From contig CAYJEY010000006.1 of the NCBI GenBank assembly GCA_964369385.1, positions 1 to 64,000 of the forward strand: 64,000 nucleotides of DNA, in the 5' to 3' direction. The notes beneath the pieces are model-generated. The model ran no database searches, was not told the DNA's origin, and saw only the letters and a program-made list of their open reading frames with translations. Origin of the DNA: CALVGQ01 sp964369385 (lineage in GTDB: Bacteria > Bacillota_I > Bacilli_A > Erysipelotrichales > Erysipelotrichaceae). Within the stretch, counting starts at the first letter, position 1, and each line of letters starts with the position of its first letter. Positions 35,193 to 43,036 of the stretch are shown here, one piece after another. Both the position numbers and the translations under genes were made by a program.

Positions 35193-37826
35193 ATGAGTGA
35201 TAAATTTGTGTTCATGTTTTCTGAAGGAAACGGGACAATGAAAGAAATACTTGGAGGAAAGGGTGCTAACTTGTCGGAGATGACAAGTCTTGGAATGCCA
35301 GTACCACAAGGCTTTACAGTATCAACTACAGCTTGTAATAAGTATTATGATGATGGTGAGAAAATCAGTGAAACCGTAATGGCGCAAATCTTCGAGAATG
35401 TTGTAAAGCTTGAAGAATTAAGTGGAAAGAAGTTTGGTGACACTGAGAATCCTCTTCTGGTATCAGTAAGATCGGGCGCAAGAGCTTCGATGCCAGGGAT
35501 GATGGACACCATTTTAAATTTGGGAATAAATGACGATGTAGTAGAAATTATCGCAAAAAAATCAGGAAATGAAAGATTTGCATATGATTCATACCGTCGT
35601 TTCATTCAAATGTTTTCAGATGTAGTTATGGGATTAAGTAAGGCAAAATTTGAGGTCATTATTGATGAAATGAAAGAAGCAAAAGGAGTTACAGAAGATA
35701 CAGATCTTGATGCTGAAGACTTAAAAATAATGGTTGAAAAATTTAAAGCATTTTATCGAAAGAACTTAAATGATGATTTCCCTAGTGACCCTAAACTTCA
35801 ACTTGAAAAAGCAATTGAAGCCGTGTTCAAATCTTGGAATAATCCACGTGCGATTTATTATCGTCGTATGAATGATATACCAGGATCATGGGGAACAGCT
35901 GTAAATGTGCAAATGATGGTATTTGGTAATATGGGTGATGAATGTGGAACAGGAGTTGCCTTTACGCGTAACCCTTCAACAGGAGAAAACAAACTCTTTG
36001 GTGAATTCTTAATGAATGCTCAAGGAGAAGATGTAGTTGCAGGGATTCGTACTCCAGAATCGATTGAACAATTAAAGAACGTGATTCCAGAAGCATATGA
36101 TCAATTTGTAGAAATTTGCGGGAAACTTGAAAAGCACTACAAGGATATGCAGGATATGGAATTTACTATTGAAAATCGCAAGTTGTATATGTTACAAACT
36201 CGTAATGGGAAAAGGACGGCTTCAGCTGCATTAAAAATTGCATGCGAGATGGTAGATGAAGGACTCATTACAACGGATGAGGCACTTATGATGGTAGATC
36301 CTAAGCAATTGGATGCGTTACTTCATCCACAGTTTGATGTAAGTGAACTGAAAAAAGCTAAGGTCATTGCGAAAGGGCTTGCAGCATCACCAGGAGCTGC
36401 TTGTGGACGTGTATACTTCAATGCAGCTGATGCGATTAAGGCAGCAACACTAGGTAATGCAGTTATTCTAGTTCGTCTTGAGACCTCACCTGAAGATATT
36501 GAAGGGATGGATGTATCTCAAGGAATTCTTACAGTACGTGGTGGTATGACGAGTCATGCAGCAGTAGTGGCAAGAGGAATGGGAACTTGTTGTGTATGTG
36601 GTTGTGGTGATATTGTCATAGATGAAGAAGCGAAAACATTTTCGGTAGGAGAAAATAAATTCAAAGAGGGAGATTTTATTTCTCTTGATGGGTCTGTAGG
36701 AAATGTTTATGGTCAAGAAATTAAAACTGTACCTGCTCAAATTTCAGGTGATTTTGAACAATTTATGACATGGGCAGATGCACGCAGAACACTGAAAGTT
36801 CGTACAAATGCAGATACACCTAAAGATGCGCTACAGGCAATAGAATTTGGAGCTGAAGGTATTGGACTAGTACGTACTGAACATATGTTCTTTGATTCAA
36901 AACGAATTATGGCTATGCGTGAAATGATAGTTTCTAAATCACTGGCGCAAAGAAAAGTAGCGTTATCAAAACTACTTCCAATGCAACGAACTGATTTTGA
37001 AGGAATTTATGAAGCAATGAAGGGGTTACCGGTTACTATTCGTTACCTAGATCCGCCTTTACATGAATTCTTACCTACTTCTAGTTATGATATTGCTACA
37101 TTGGCACAAGATATGAGAATTGATGTTAATGAACTAAAAATTATTATTTCATCATTACATGAGTTTAATCCGATGATGGGACATCGTGGGTGCCGCTTGG
37201 CAATAAGTTATCCTGAAATCGCTGCGATGCAAACACGTGCGGTAATTGAGGCTGCAATTAATGTAACAAAACGTCATCCTGAATATAATATCGTTCCTGA
37301 AATTATGATTCCTCTTGTAGGAGATAAAGCGGAATTAGATTTTGTTAAACGTGTAGTAGATGAAACAGCTAAAGAAGTTATTACTGAAAATAATATTGAG
37401 TTAAACTACTTAGTTGGGACGATGATTGAGATTCCACGTGCTGCATTATTAGCTGATGAGATTGCTCAATCAGCACAATTCTTCAGTTTTGGGACAAATG
37501 ATTTAACACAAATGACTTATGGATTTTCACGTGATGATGCTGGTTCATTCTTGAATTCATATTATGAACAAAAAATTTATGAACAAGATCCATTTGCACG
37601 CGTGGACCAAAGAGGTGTTGGGAAACTAATTGAGATGGCTGTAACACTTGGTAAAAAAACACGACCTGATATAAAATTAGGAATTTGTGGAGAGCATGGT
37701 GGAGACCCTAGTTCAATTGAATTCTGTCATCAAGTTGGGTTATCTTATGTGAGTTGTTCACCATATCGTGTTCCGATTGCTCGATTGGCCGCTGCTCAAG
37801 CTGCAATTAAGTATCCAAAGAAATAG
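35193..37826 (+). CDS. ppdK: Pyruvate, phosphate dikinase
   Basis: 877 residues from ATG 35193, 8 bases after GGAGG; an upstream in-frame ATG at 35178 has no site. It interconverts pyruvate, ATP and Pi with PEP, AMP and PPi. The N-terminal ATP-grasp domain, the central phosphohistidine domain with catalytic H455 in GGMTSHAAV, and the C-terminal PEP/pyruvate barrel with C832 in GICGEHGGD are all intact; the numbering nearly equals that of the Clostridium symbiosum enzyme (H455, C831). No PPDK regulatory protein gene is adjacent. A cre site and a strong promoter precede it. Confidence 0.97.
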   Translation: MSDKFVFMFSEGNGTMKEILGGKGANLSEMTSLGMPVPQGFTVSTTACNKYYDDGEKISETVMAQIFENVVKLEELSGKKFGDTENPLLVSVRSGARASMPGMMDTILNLGINDDVVEIIAKKSGNERFAYDSYRRFIQMFSDVVMGLSKAKFEVIIDEMKEAKGVTEDTDLDAEDLKIMVEKFKAFYRKNLNDDFPSDPKLQLEKAIEAVFKSWNNPRAIYYRRMNDIPGSWGTAVNVQMMVFGNMGDECGTGVAFTRNPSTGENKLFGEFLMNAQGEDVVAGIRTPESIEQLKNVIPEAYDQFVEICGKLEKHYKDMQDMEFTIENRKLYMLQTRNGKRTASAALKIACEMVDEGLITTDEALMMVDPKQLDALLHPQFDVSELKKAKVIAKGLAASPGAACGRVYFNAADAIKAATLGNAVILVRLETSPEDIEGMDVSQGILTVRGGMTSHAAVVARGMGTCCVCGCGDIVIDEEAKTFSVGENKFKEGDFISLDGSVGNVYGQEIKTVPAQISGDFEQFMTWADARRTLKVRTNADTPKDALQAIEFGAEGIGLVRTEHMFFDSKRIMAMREMIVSKSLAQRKVALSKLLPMQRTDFEGIYEAMKGLPVTIRYLDPPLHEFLPTSSYDIATLAQDMRIDVNELKIIISSLHEFNPMMGHRGCRLAISYPEIAAMQTRAVIEAAINVTKRHPEYNIVPEIMIPLVGDKAELDFVKRVVDETAKEVITENNIELNYLVGTMIEIPRAALLADEIAQSAQFFSFGTNDLTQMTYGFSRDDAGSFLNSYYEQKIYEQDPFARVDQRGVGKLIEMAVTLGKKTRPDIKLGICGEHGGDPSSIEFCHQVGLSYVSCSPYRVPIARLAAAQAAIKYPKK

Positions 37827-37831
37827 CTTTA

Positions 37832-37860
37832 AAACAAACTCCGTGATGGAGTTTGTTTTT
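37832..37860 (+). terminator. Terminator of ppdK
   Basis: AAACAAACTCC (37832-37842) pairs perfectly with GGAGTTTGTTT (37848-37858), then T. Confidence 0.93.
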
Positions 37861-37930
37861 GTGCATAAGCAAATTCATTTGAAGGAAGGTGTGTTAAACT
37901 ATGATTTATAGTGTTGAAAGGAGTACAACT

Positions 37931-38413
37931 ATGCAAATTCATCCTTTATCTCCCATTATGGATATAAATACCAAAATTTTGATTTTAGGGAGTTTTCCTT
38001 CGATTAAAAGTAGAGGGGAAGTATTTTATTATGCACATCCACAAAATCGTTTTTGGAAGGTACTGGCAAAAGTAGTGGAGGATGAGCTTCCAATCACAAA
38101 TGAAGAGAAGATTAAGTTTCTTTGTCGACATCATATTGGTTTGTGGGATATTGTCCATTCCTGTGAAATCAAAGGTTCAAGTGATGCAAGTATTCGCGAT
38201 GTGAAAGTTAATGATATTCAACAATTAACTAGGGGTTCATCTATTGAATTGATTGTCTTACACGGGAAAACTGCAGCAAATTTATTTAAAAAATATGTAA
38301 ATCTCGATGTAAGAACAGTTTGTGTTCCTTCGACGAGCCCTGCAAATGCAGCTATGAGTTTAGAGAAACTGACGATTGTTTGGAAAGAAAATTTAAAATC
38401 AAGTATAATTTAA
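37931..38413 (+). CDS. Uracil-DNA glycosylase superfamily protein, probable DNA-deoxyinosine glycosylase
   Basis: 160 residues from ATG 37931, 7 bases after AAAGGAG (an upstream ATG at 37901 lacks a site). The segments ILGSFPSIKSR, HPQNRFWKVL, GLWDIVHSC and PSTSPANA are those of the Mug-like hypoxanthine-DNA glycosylase group of the UDG superfamily. It would remove deaminated bases, most likely deoxyinosine. Its last 8 codons and stop belong to a 22-base unit that is repeated directly downstream. Confidence 0.82.
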   Translation: MQIHPLSPIMDINTKILILGSFPSIKSRGEVFYYAHPQNRFWKVLAKVVEDELPITNEEKIKFLCRHHIGLWDIVHSCEIKGSSDASIRDVKVNDIQQLTRGSSIELIVLHGKTAANLFKKYVNLDVRTVCVPSTSPANAAMSLEKLTIVWKENLKSSII

Positions 38414-38443
38414 TTTAAAATCAAGTATAATTTAATTTAAAAT
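38391..38443 (+). repeat. 22-base tandem duplication at the end of the glycosylase gene
   Basis: Two exact 22-base copies (38391-38412 and 38413-38434) are followed by a partial third copy of 9 bases (38435-38443). Each full copy contains AAGTATAAT, so two TATAAT boxes (38404-38409 and 38426-38431) precede the next gene. Confidence 0.9.
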
Positions 38444-38476
38444 GGTGCATCATAGGGAAGAAGGAGGATGTAAAAA

Positions 38477-39049
38477 ATGAAAATCCTAACAACTTTACTC
38501 TTAACTTTCCTATTAGCAGGATGTAGCTGTGCAGTAGTTGATGAAGAAAGTGAAATAACACCAACCCCCAGTGAAACTCCTGCAACTAGTGAAGAAACAA
38601 CGGCAAATTCCTCAAACATGGATAGTCAAGAAACTGAAAATGATATGGCGAGAGGAAATACAAAAGATTACGTTGATTACTTAGCTAGTGAATACAACAT
38701 CGAAAGTCCTGAGATGTTAGAGGACTTCGATGAGAATGTATTAGATGGTTATAGTTTCCTACTAAACGATAGTACTTACTACTTAGTTCAACTCGACCCA
38801 AATAGTGATCATACAAGTAAATGGATTGATAATATTAATTCATCTGGTCAGATCGATGTGGATATAGATGGATTACCACAGACGATGTATGGTGTGATTA
38901 ATGGTAATTATGCTTTAATTAGTGACACAGGTCAACATATGGATGGATTTAAGGATTATTATGGAGCATATGATGCTTCTAATACAACAAGTGATTCGAT
39001 GAGTGAAATGAAAGAAAACCAAACAGAAGCAAGCTATGAAGAAGAGTAA
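38477..39049 (+). CDS. Hypothetical lipoprotein
   Basis: 190 residues. A lipoprotein signal peptide with lipobox LLAGC puts the lipidated cysteine at C16. A Thr/Pro/Ser/Glu-rich linker (about 25-50) and an acidic domain of unknown function follow, and the C-terminus is rich in S, T and E. It is probably displayed outside the membrane. It has its own ribosome site (AAGGAGG) and terminator. I do not recognise the domain. Confidence 0.82.
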   Translation: MKILTTLLLTFLLAGCSCAVVDEESEITPTPSETPATSEETTANSSNMDSQETENDMARGNTKDYVDYLASEYNIESPEMLEDFDENVLDGYSFLLNDSTYYLVQLDPNSDHTSKWIDNINSSGQIDVDIDGLPQTMYGVINGNYALISDTGQHMDGFKDYYGAYDASNTTSDSMSEMKENQTEASYEEE

Positions 39050-39070
39050 TCCATAATGGATTACTTTTTT
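39046..39070 (+). terminator. Terminator of the lipoprotein gene
   Basis: GTAATCCA (39046-39053) pairs perfectly with TGGATTAC (39057-39064), then six T. Confidence 0.92.
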
Positions 39071-39305
39071 GCTTTAAATTGTATAATTATAGACAAAAAC
39101 TACTCAAAAATGTTATTATATATCTATAAATAATACACGTATATATATTACTATTTCTTGGAAAGTTGAATATAATTGTACTTTTCTTTATATTGATTAA
39201 ATTGATGGTTCAGGAGGTGAAAGAGTTTTTTAGTATACTTGCATCCACAAGTTTCATACTAATTGGATTTACGATGTTTTATTCAAATTCAAGGAGGGTA
39301 ACTAT

Positions 39306-39938
39306 ATGTATGTTGAAAATCACATGATGATCAATCCGTTTTGTATTGATCAGGATACATCATTAAGTACAGTTTTAGCGATTATGGATGGTCGAGGCTA
39401 TCGACGTATACCTGTTGTCGAAGGAAAAAAACTTGTAGGATTAGTAACAGAGACGACAATTTCTGATCAAATCCCTGTTCGCGCAGTGGATTTATCAAAA
39501 AACGAACTAAATTTTCTTTTTTTAAAAAAGAAAGTTTGTAATGTGATGGTTAAGGATGTCATTACAATACATCCAAGAGCGACACTTGATGAGGCAGCAA
39601 TGTTGATGCGACGACATAATATTGGTTGTTTAGTGGTCATTGAAAAAGATGGTGAAGTAGTAGGACTAATTAGTCAAAATGATATATTTGAAGCTCTTGC
39701 AGAACTGATGGGATATCATCAATCAGGTTCTCGCTTTGTGATTCATGTTGAAGATGATAAAGTTGGAGTAATTGCAGATTTATCATCTGCGATTTCAAGC
39801 TTGGGTGGATTTATTACAAATTTATCAGTTTATCATAAAGATTCATTTACTGACGTAATTTTACGCACAAGTAACATTAATGAAAACGATGTTGTGAATA
39901 TTGTGAGGGATTTAGGGCACCATTTGATAGTAGAGTGA
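39306..39938 (+). CDS. CBS-CBS-ACT protein (AcuB-like)
   Basis: 210 residues: two CBS domains (about 1-60 and 75-135) and a C-terminal ACT-like domain (about 142-210). The architecture matches AcuB, which is encoded with acetoin catabolism genes in Bacillus and probably binds adenosine nucleotides. No acetoin genes are nearby, so the physiological role is open. The ribosome site is AAGGAGGG. The 235 bases upstream (39071-39305) hold two TATAAT boxes (39082-39087 and 39171-39176) and otherwise only AT-rich sequence. Confidence 0.82.
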   Translation: MYVENHMMINPFCIDQDTSLSTVLAIMDGRGYRRIPVVEGKKLVGLVTETTISDQIPVRAVDLSKNELNFLFLKKKVCNVMVKDVITIHPRATLDEAAMLMRRHNIGCLVVIEKDGEVVGLISQNDIFEALAELMGYHQSGSRFVIHVEDDKVGVIADLSSAISSLGGFITNLSVYHKDSFTDVILRTSNINENDVVNIVRDLGHHLIVE

Positions 39939-39948
39939 GTTAAACTAG

Positions 39949-39976
39949 TTGACAATCAATTGAATCACGATATAAT
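39949..39976 (+). promoter_or_regulatory. Promoter of the thrS T-box transcript
   Basis: Consensus TTGACA (39949-39954), 16 bases, consensus TATAAT (39971-39976). Confidence 0.85.
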
Positions 39977-39984
39977 TAAAAATG

Positions 39985-40200
39985 TAAAAGCGTTGATCAA
40001 GACACGATTACTCAAATGACAGAATATAGCGAGATTACGGTTGGTGAAAGTAATTGAATGTTAGAGTGATTACTACTTGGGAGTTGACTTTGTAATGAAG
40101 TTCCGGCGACAACCGTTATTGTAGAGTGCATTTTATAAAAATATAAAATGAAGTAAGGTGGTACCGCGTTTTAACACGTCCTTTATGGATGTGTTTTTTT
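39985..40200 (+). promoter_or_regulatory. T-box riboswitch, threonine, upstream of thrS
   Basis: The T-box sequence AAGGTGGTACCGCG is at 40155-40168, then the terminator AACACGTCC/GGATGTGTT (40173-40195) and a T run. ACTACT at 40072-40077 at the expected end of stem I gives ACT as the likely specifier codon (threonine), matching the downstream gene. Confidence 0.93.
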
Positions 40201-40221
40201 ATTTATCTAGGAGGAAATAAG

Positions 40222-41958
40222 ATGATTGATATTAAACAAGATGAGCAGTTAAGTATTCTCAACCATAGTTGTGCACATTTATTAGCACAGGCTATAAAAC
40301 GAATTTATCCAAATGCATTATTTTGGGTGGGCCCAGTAATTACTGATGGTTTTTACTATGACATCGATTTAGGTAATGAAGTTATTCGTGAAGAGGATTT
40401 TCCGAAAATCGAAAAAGAAATGAAAAAACTTGCAAAAGATGGGAAGCGTATTGATCGCCGTGAGATTTCTAAAGAAGAAGCACTTGAGCAGTTCAAAGAT
40501 GACCCATATAAAATTGAACTAATTCAAAATATGGATGAAAATGATACAGTAATAAGTATGTATACACAAGGGGATTTTACTGATTTATGTCGTGGTCCTC
40601 ATGTTGCAACAGTAAAAGAATTAAAACACTTTAAACTACTAAAAGTATCTGGAGCCTATTGGAAAGGTGATGCTAAAAATAAAATGTTACAGCGTGTATA
40701 TGGTGTGTGCTTTAATAATGAAGAAGATTTAGCACATCATTTATATTTGCTTGAAGAAGCAAAGAAACGTGATCATAAGAAATTAGGTCGAGAACTTGAA
40801 ATTTTCATGATGAGTGAATATGGACCTGGTATGCCATTTTTCTTACCTAATGGAATGATTATTCGTAACTTGCTTGAAAATTTTTGGTATGAAGAACATA
40901 CTAAAGAAGGATATGAATTTATTAAAACACCAGTGATGCTTTCAAAAGAATTGTGGGAGCTGTCAGGCCACTGGCAAAACTATGCAGAAAATATGTACAC
41001 AACTGAAGTCGATGATCGTGCATTTGCGATTAAACCAATGAACTGCCCTGGAGGAATGCTTGCATATAAGAATGGGTTACATTCTTACAAGGATTTACCT
41101 ATGCGAATTGGGGAATTAGGATTAGTTCATCGTCATGAAGCAAGTGGTGCACTAAATGGTTTATTTAGAGTGCGTACATTTACTCAAGATGATGCTCACT
41201 TATTTATGCGCGAAGACCAAATTGAAAGTGAAGTAGTAAGATTAATTCAATTTATTGAACGTTTTTATCAAGTTTTTGGATTAAGTTATCATATCGAATT
41301 ATCTACACGTCCTGAAGATAAGTATATCGGGGCAAAAGAAGTTTGGGATGTTGCTGAAAAGACATTGGAAAGTGCGTGTGCTGCAGCTGGGAAGCCATGT
41401 AAAATCAATCCAGGTGATGGTGCATTTTATGGACCTAAATTAGACTTTCAAATTAAAGATAGTTTAGGACGTATTTGGCAATGTGCGACAATCCAATTAG
41501 ATATGAACCTACCTGAAAGATTTGACTTAACATTTATTGATAGTGATGGTAGCAAAAAACGCCCGATTATGTTACATCGTGTAATCTATGGTTCAATTGA
41601 GCGATTTATCGGTATTTTGATTGAACACTATGCAGGTGTATTCCCACTTTGGTTGGCACCAAATCAAATTACAATTGTACCAGTTCATCATGAATTACAC
41701 CTCGAATATAGTGAAATATTGCTTGAAAAGTGCAAAAATGCTAACTTTAGAGCTAAAATTGATGCACGAAATGAAAAATTAGGTTATCGTATTAGAGAGG
41801 CACAAACAAAAAAAGTTCCTGTGCAAGTTGTGATTGGTGATGGAGAAGTTGAAAACAATACTGTAACTATTCGACGTCATGGTAAAAAAGAATCTTTAAC
41901 TGTACCGATGGATAAATTTATTGAAATGATGTCTTTAGAGATTGAGGAGAAAAAATAG
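40222..41958 (+). CDS. thrS: Threonyl-tRNA synthetase lacking the TGS domain
   Basis: 578 residues from ATG 40222, 7 bases after AGGAGG. The protein begins almost directly with the editing (N2) domain, HSCAHLLAQAIKRIYP. The class II core with motif 2 around RHEASGALNGLFRVR and the C-terminal anticodon domain are complete. Usual bacterial ThrRS has about 640 residues with an N-terminal TGS domain of about 60, which is missing here; the upstream DNA is T-box leader, so the lack is not a start-site error. It shares one base with the next gene's GTG start. Confidence 0.95.
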   Translation: MIDIKQDEQLSILNHSCAHLLAQAIKRIYPNALFWVGPVITDGFYYDIDLGNEVIREEDFPKIEKEMKKLAKDGKRIDRREISKEEALEQFKDDPYKIELIQNMDENDTVISMYTQGDFTDLCRGPHVATVKELKHFKLLKVSGAYWKGDAKNKMLQRVYGVCFNNEEDLAHHLYLLEEAKKRDHKKLGRELEIFMMSEYGPGMPFFLPNGMIIRNLLENFWYEEHTKEGYEFIKTPVMLSKELWELSGHWQNYAENMYTTEVDDRAFAIKPMNCPGGMLAYKNGLHSYKDLPMRIGELGLVHRHEASGALNGLFRVRTFTQDDAHLFMREDQIESEVVRLIQFIERFYQVFGLSYHIELSTRPEDKYIGAKEVWDVAEKTLESACAAAGKPCKINPGDGAFYGPKLDFQIKDSLGRIWQCATIQLDMNLPERFDLTFIDSDGSKKRPIMLHRVIYGSIERFIGILIEHYAGVFPLWLAPNQITIVPVHHELHLEYSEILLEKCKNANFRAKIDARNEKLGYRIREAQTKKVPVQVVIGDGEVENNTVTIRRHGKKESLTVPMDKFIEMMSLEIEEKK

Positions 41959-42944
41959 TGAAAAAATTATTACTTTGTTTGGTTTTTGGTTTCTTAATGG
42001 TTGGATGTTCAAGTAATGCAACACCTGAAGCAACACCAGAGGTAACACCTGAAGCAACACCTGAAGTTAGTGAGGATGTGGATTTAACATTTTCTATTAT
42101 TGCACCCACAGGAGCACCATCACTTGCGTTATTAGGTATGTATGAAGATTATGGTAGTGAATACAATTTTGTAGCGGGTTCTGATCCATTACAAGCTGCT
42201 TTTGTAAATCCGACACCAGAGTATGACTTCATTATTGCACCAACTAATTTAGGAGTTAAATTAGCAACTACTGGGGCTACAACATATGAACTTGCAGGAA
42301 TTGTGACATGGGGAAATTTATACATTGTAGGTATTAGTTCTGATGACTTACAAAATCCAGATAAAAAACTTGCAGTGTTTGGTGAAACAGCTGTACCTGG
42401 TTTAGTATTTGAAGCGATTAAAGAAAATTTAAATATTCAAGCAGAGATTGAGTATTTTAGTTCAACATCTGAAGCTCAAGCAGCATTACTTGCGGGTACT
42501 GTAGATGCTGCGTTGATTGCAGAGCCATTAGTAAGTGCTACTCTGGTAAAAGGTGCAGAAATAGAAAAAGAATTTGTTGTGATTAGTGATATTCAAGAGG
42601 AATGGACAACTACACATGAAGGTGAGCGTGTTGGGTATCCTCAAGCTGCGTTATTTGTTAATCCAAGTATTATGGAAGAACGTGGAACGGATGTAGAAGC
42701 ATTCTTAAGCGAATTAGCTAGTTCAATTGAAACGTTAAATCAACCAGAATCTAAAGAAGAAATTGCCACAATGATTGATTCAATTGGTGCAGATGTATTT
42801 GGTGTACCTGCAAGTCCAATTAGTTCAACAGCATATCCAAAAATGGGATTAAATTATATTCCGGCTGCCGATGCGGTTGGGGATATACAAAGTTTCTTAG
42901 AAATCTTCAATATTGAATTTAGTGAAGAAATATTAGTTAAATAA
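41958..42944 (+). CDS. ABC transporter substrate-binding lipoprotein (SsuA/NMT1-like)
   Basis: 328 residues, GTG start overlapping the last base of the thrS stop, with GAGGAG at the right distance. Signal peptide with lipobox MVGC and lipidated C17, then a TPEAT/TPEV repeat linker (22-40), then a periplasmic-binding fold of the nitrate/sulfonate/thiamine-precursor type. No ATPase or permease adjoins; the nearest matching permease is at 47727. Its location puts it under the threonine T-box. Confidence 0.82.
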   Translation: MKKLLLCLVFGFLMVGCSSNATPEATPEVTPEATPEVSEDVDLTFSIIAPTGAPSLALLGMYEDYGSEYNFVAGSDPLQAAFVNPTPEYDFIIAPTNLGVKLATTGATTYELAGIVTWGNLYIVGISSDDLQNPDKKLAVFGETAVPGLVFEAIKENLNIQAEIEYFSSTSEAQAALLAGTVDAALIAEPLVSATLVKGAEIEKEFVVISDIQEEWTTTHEGERVGYPQAALFVNPSIMEERGTDVEAFLSELASSIETLNQPESKEEIATMIDSIGADVFGVPASPISSTAYPKMGLNYIPAADAVGDIQSFLEIFNIEFSEEILVK

Positions 42945-42966
42945 AAAGCCGAAAGGCTTTTTATTT
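42941..42966 (+). terminator. Terminator after the binding-protein gene
   Basis: ATAAAAAGCC (42941-42950), loop GAAA, GGCTTTTTAT (42955-42964). Confidence 0.93.
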
Positions 42967-42976
42967 GTTTGGTGAA

Positions 42977-43006
42977 TTGACAAGTGGAGTCATCTTAAGA
43001 TACGAT
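42977..43006 (+). promoter_or_regulatory. Promoter of nadE
   Basis: TTGACA (42977-42982), 18 bases, TACGAT (43001-43006). Confidence 0.7.
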
Positions 43007-43036
43007 GGTAGATATAGAATTATGTGAGGAGAGTTT

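Noticed and set aside
39205..39327. A 40-codon ORF with one hydrophobic segment before the CBS-ACT gene
   Set aside because: Its ATG has no ribosome site; the AGGAGG at 39212-39217 lies inside the ORF, not before it; the 3' end runs into the next gene. Probably chance, though a small membrane peptide cannot be excluded.
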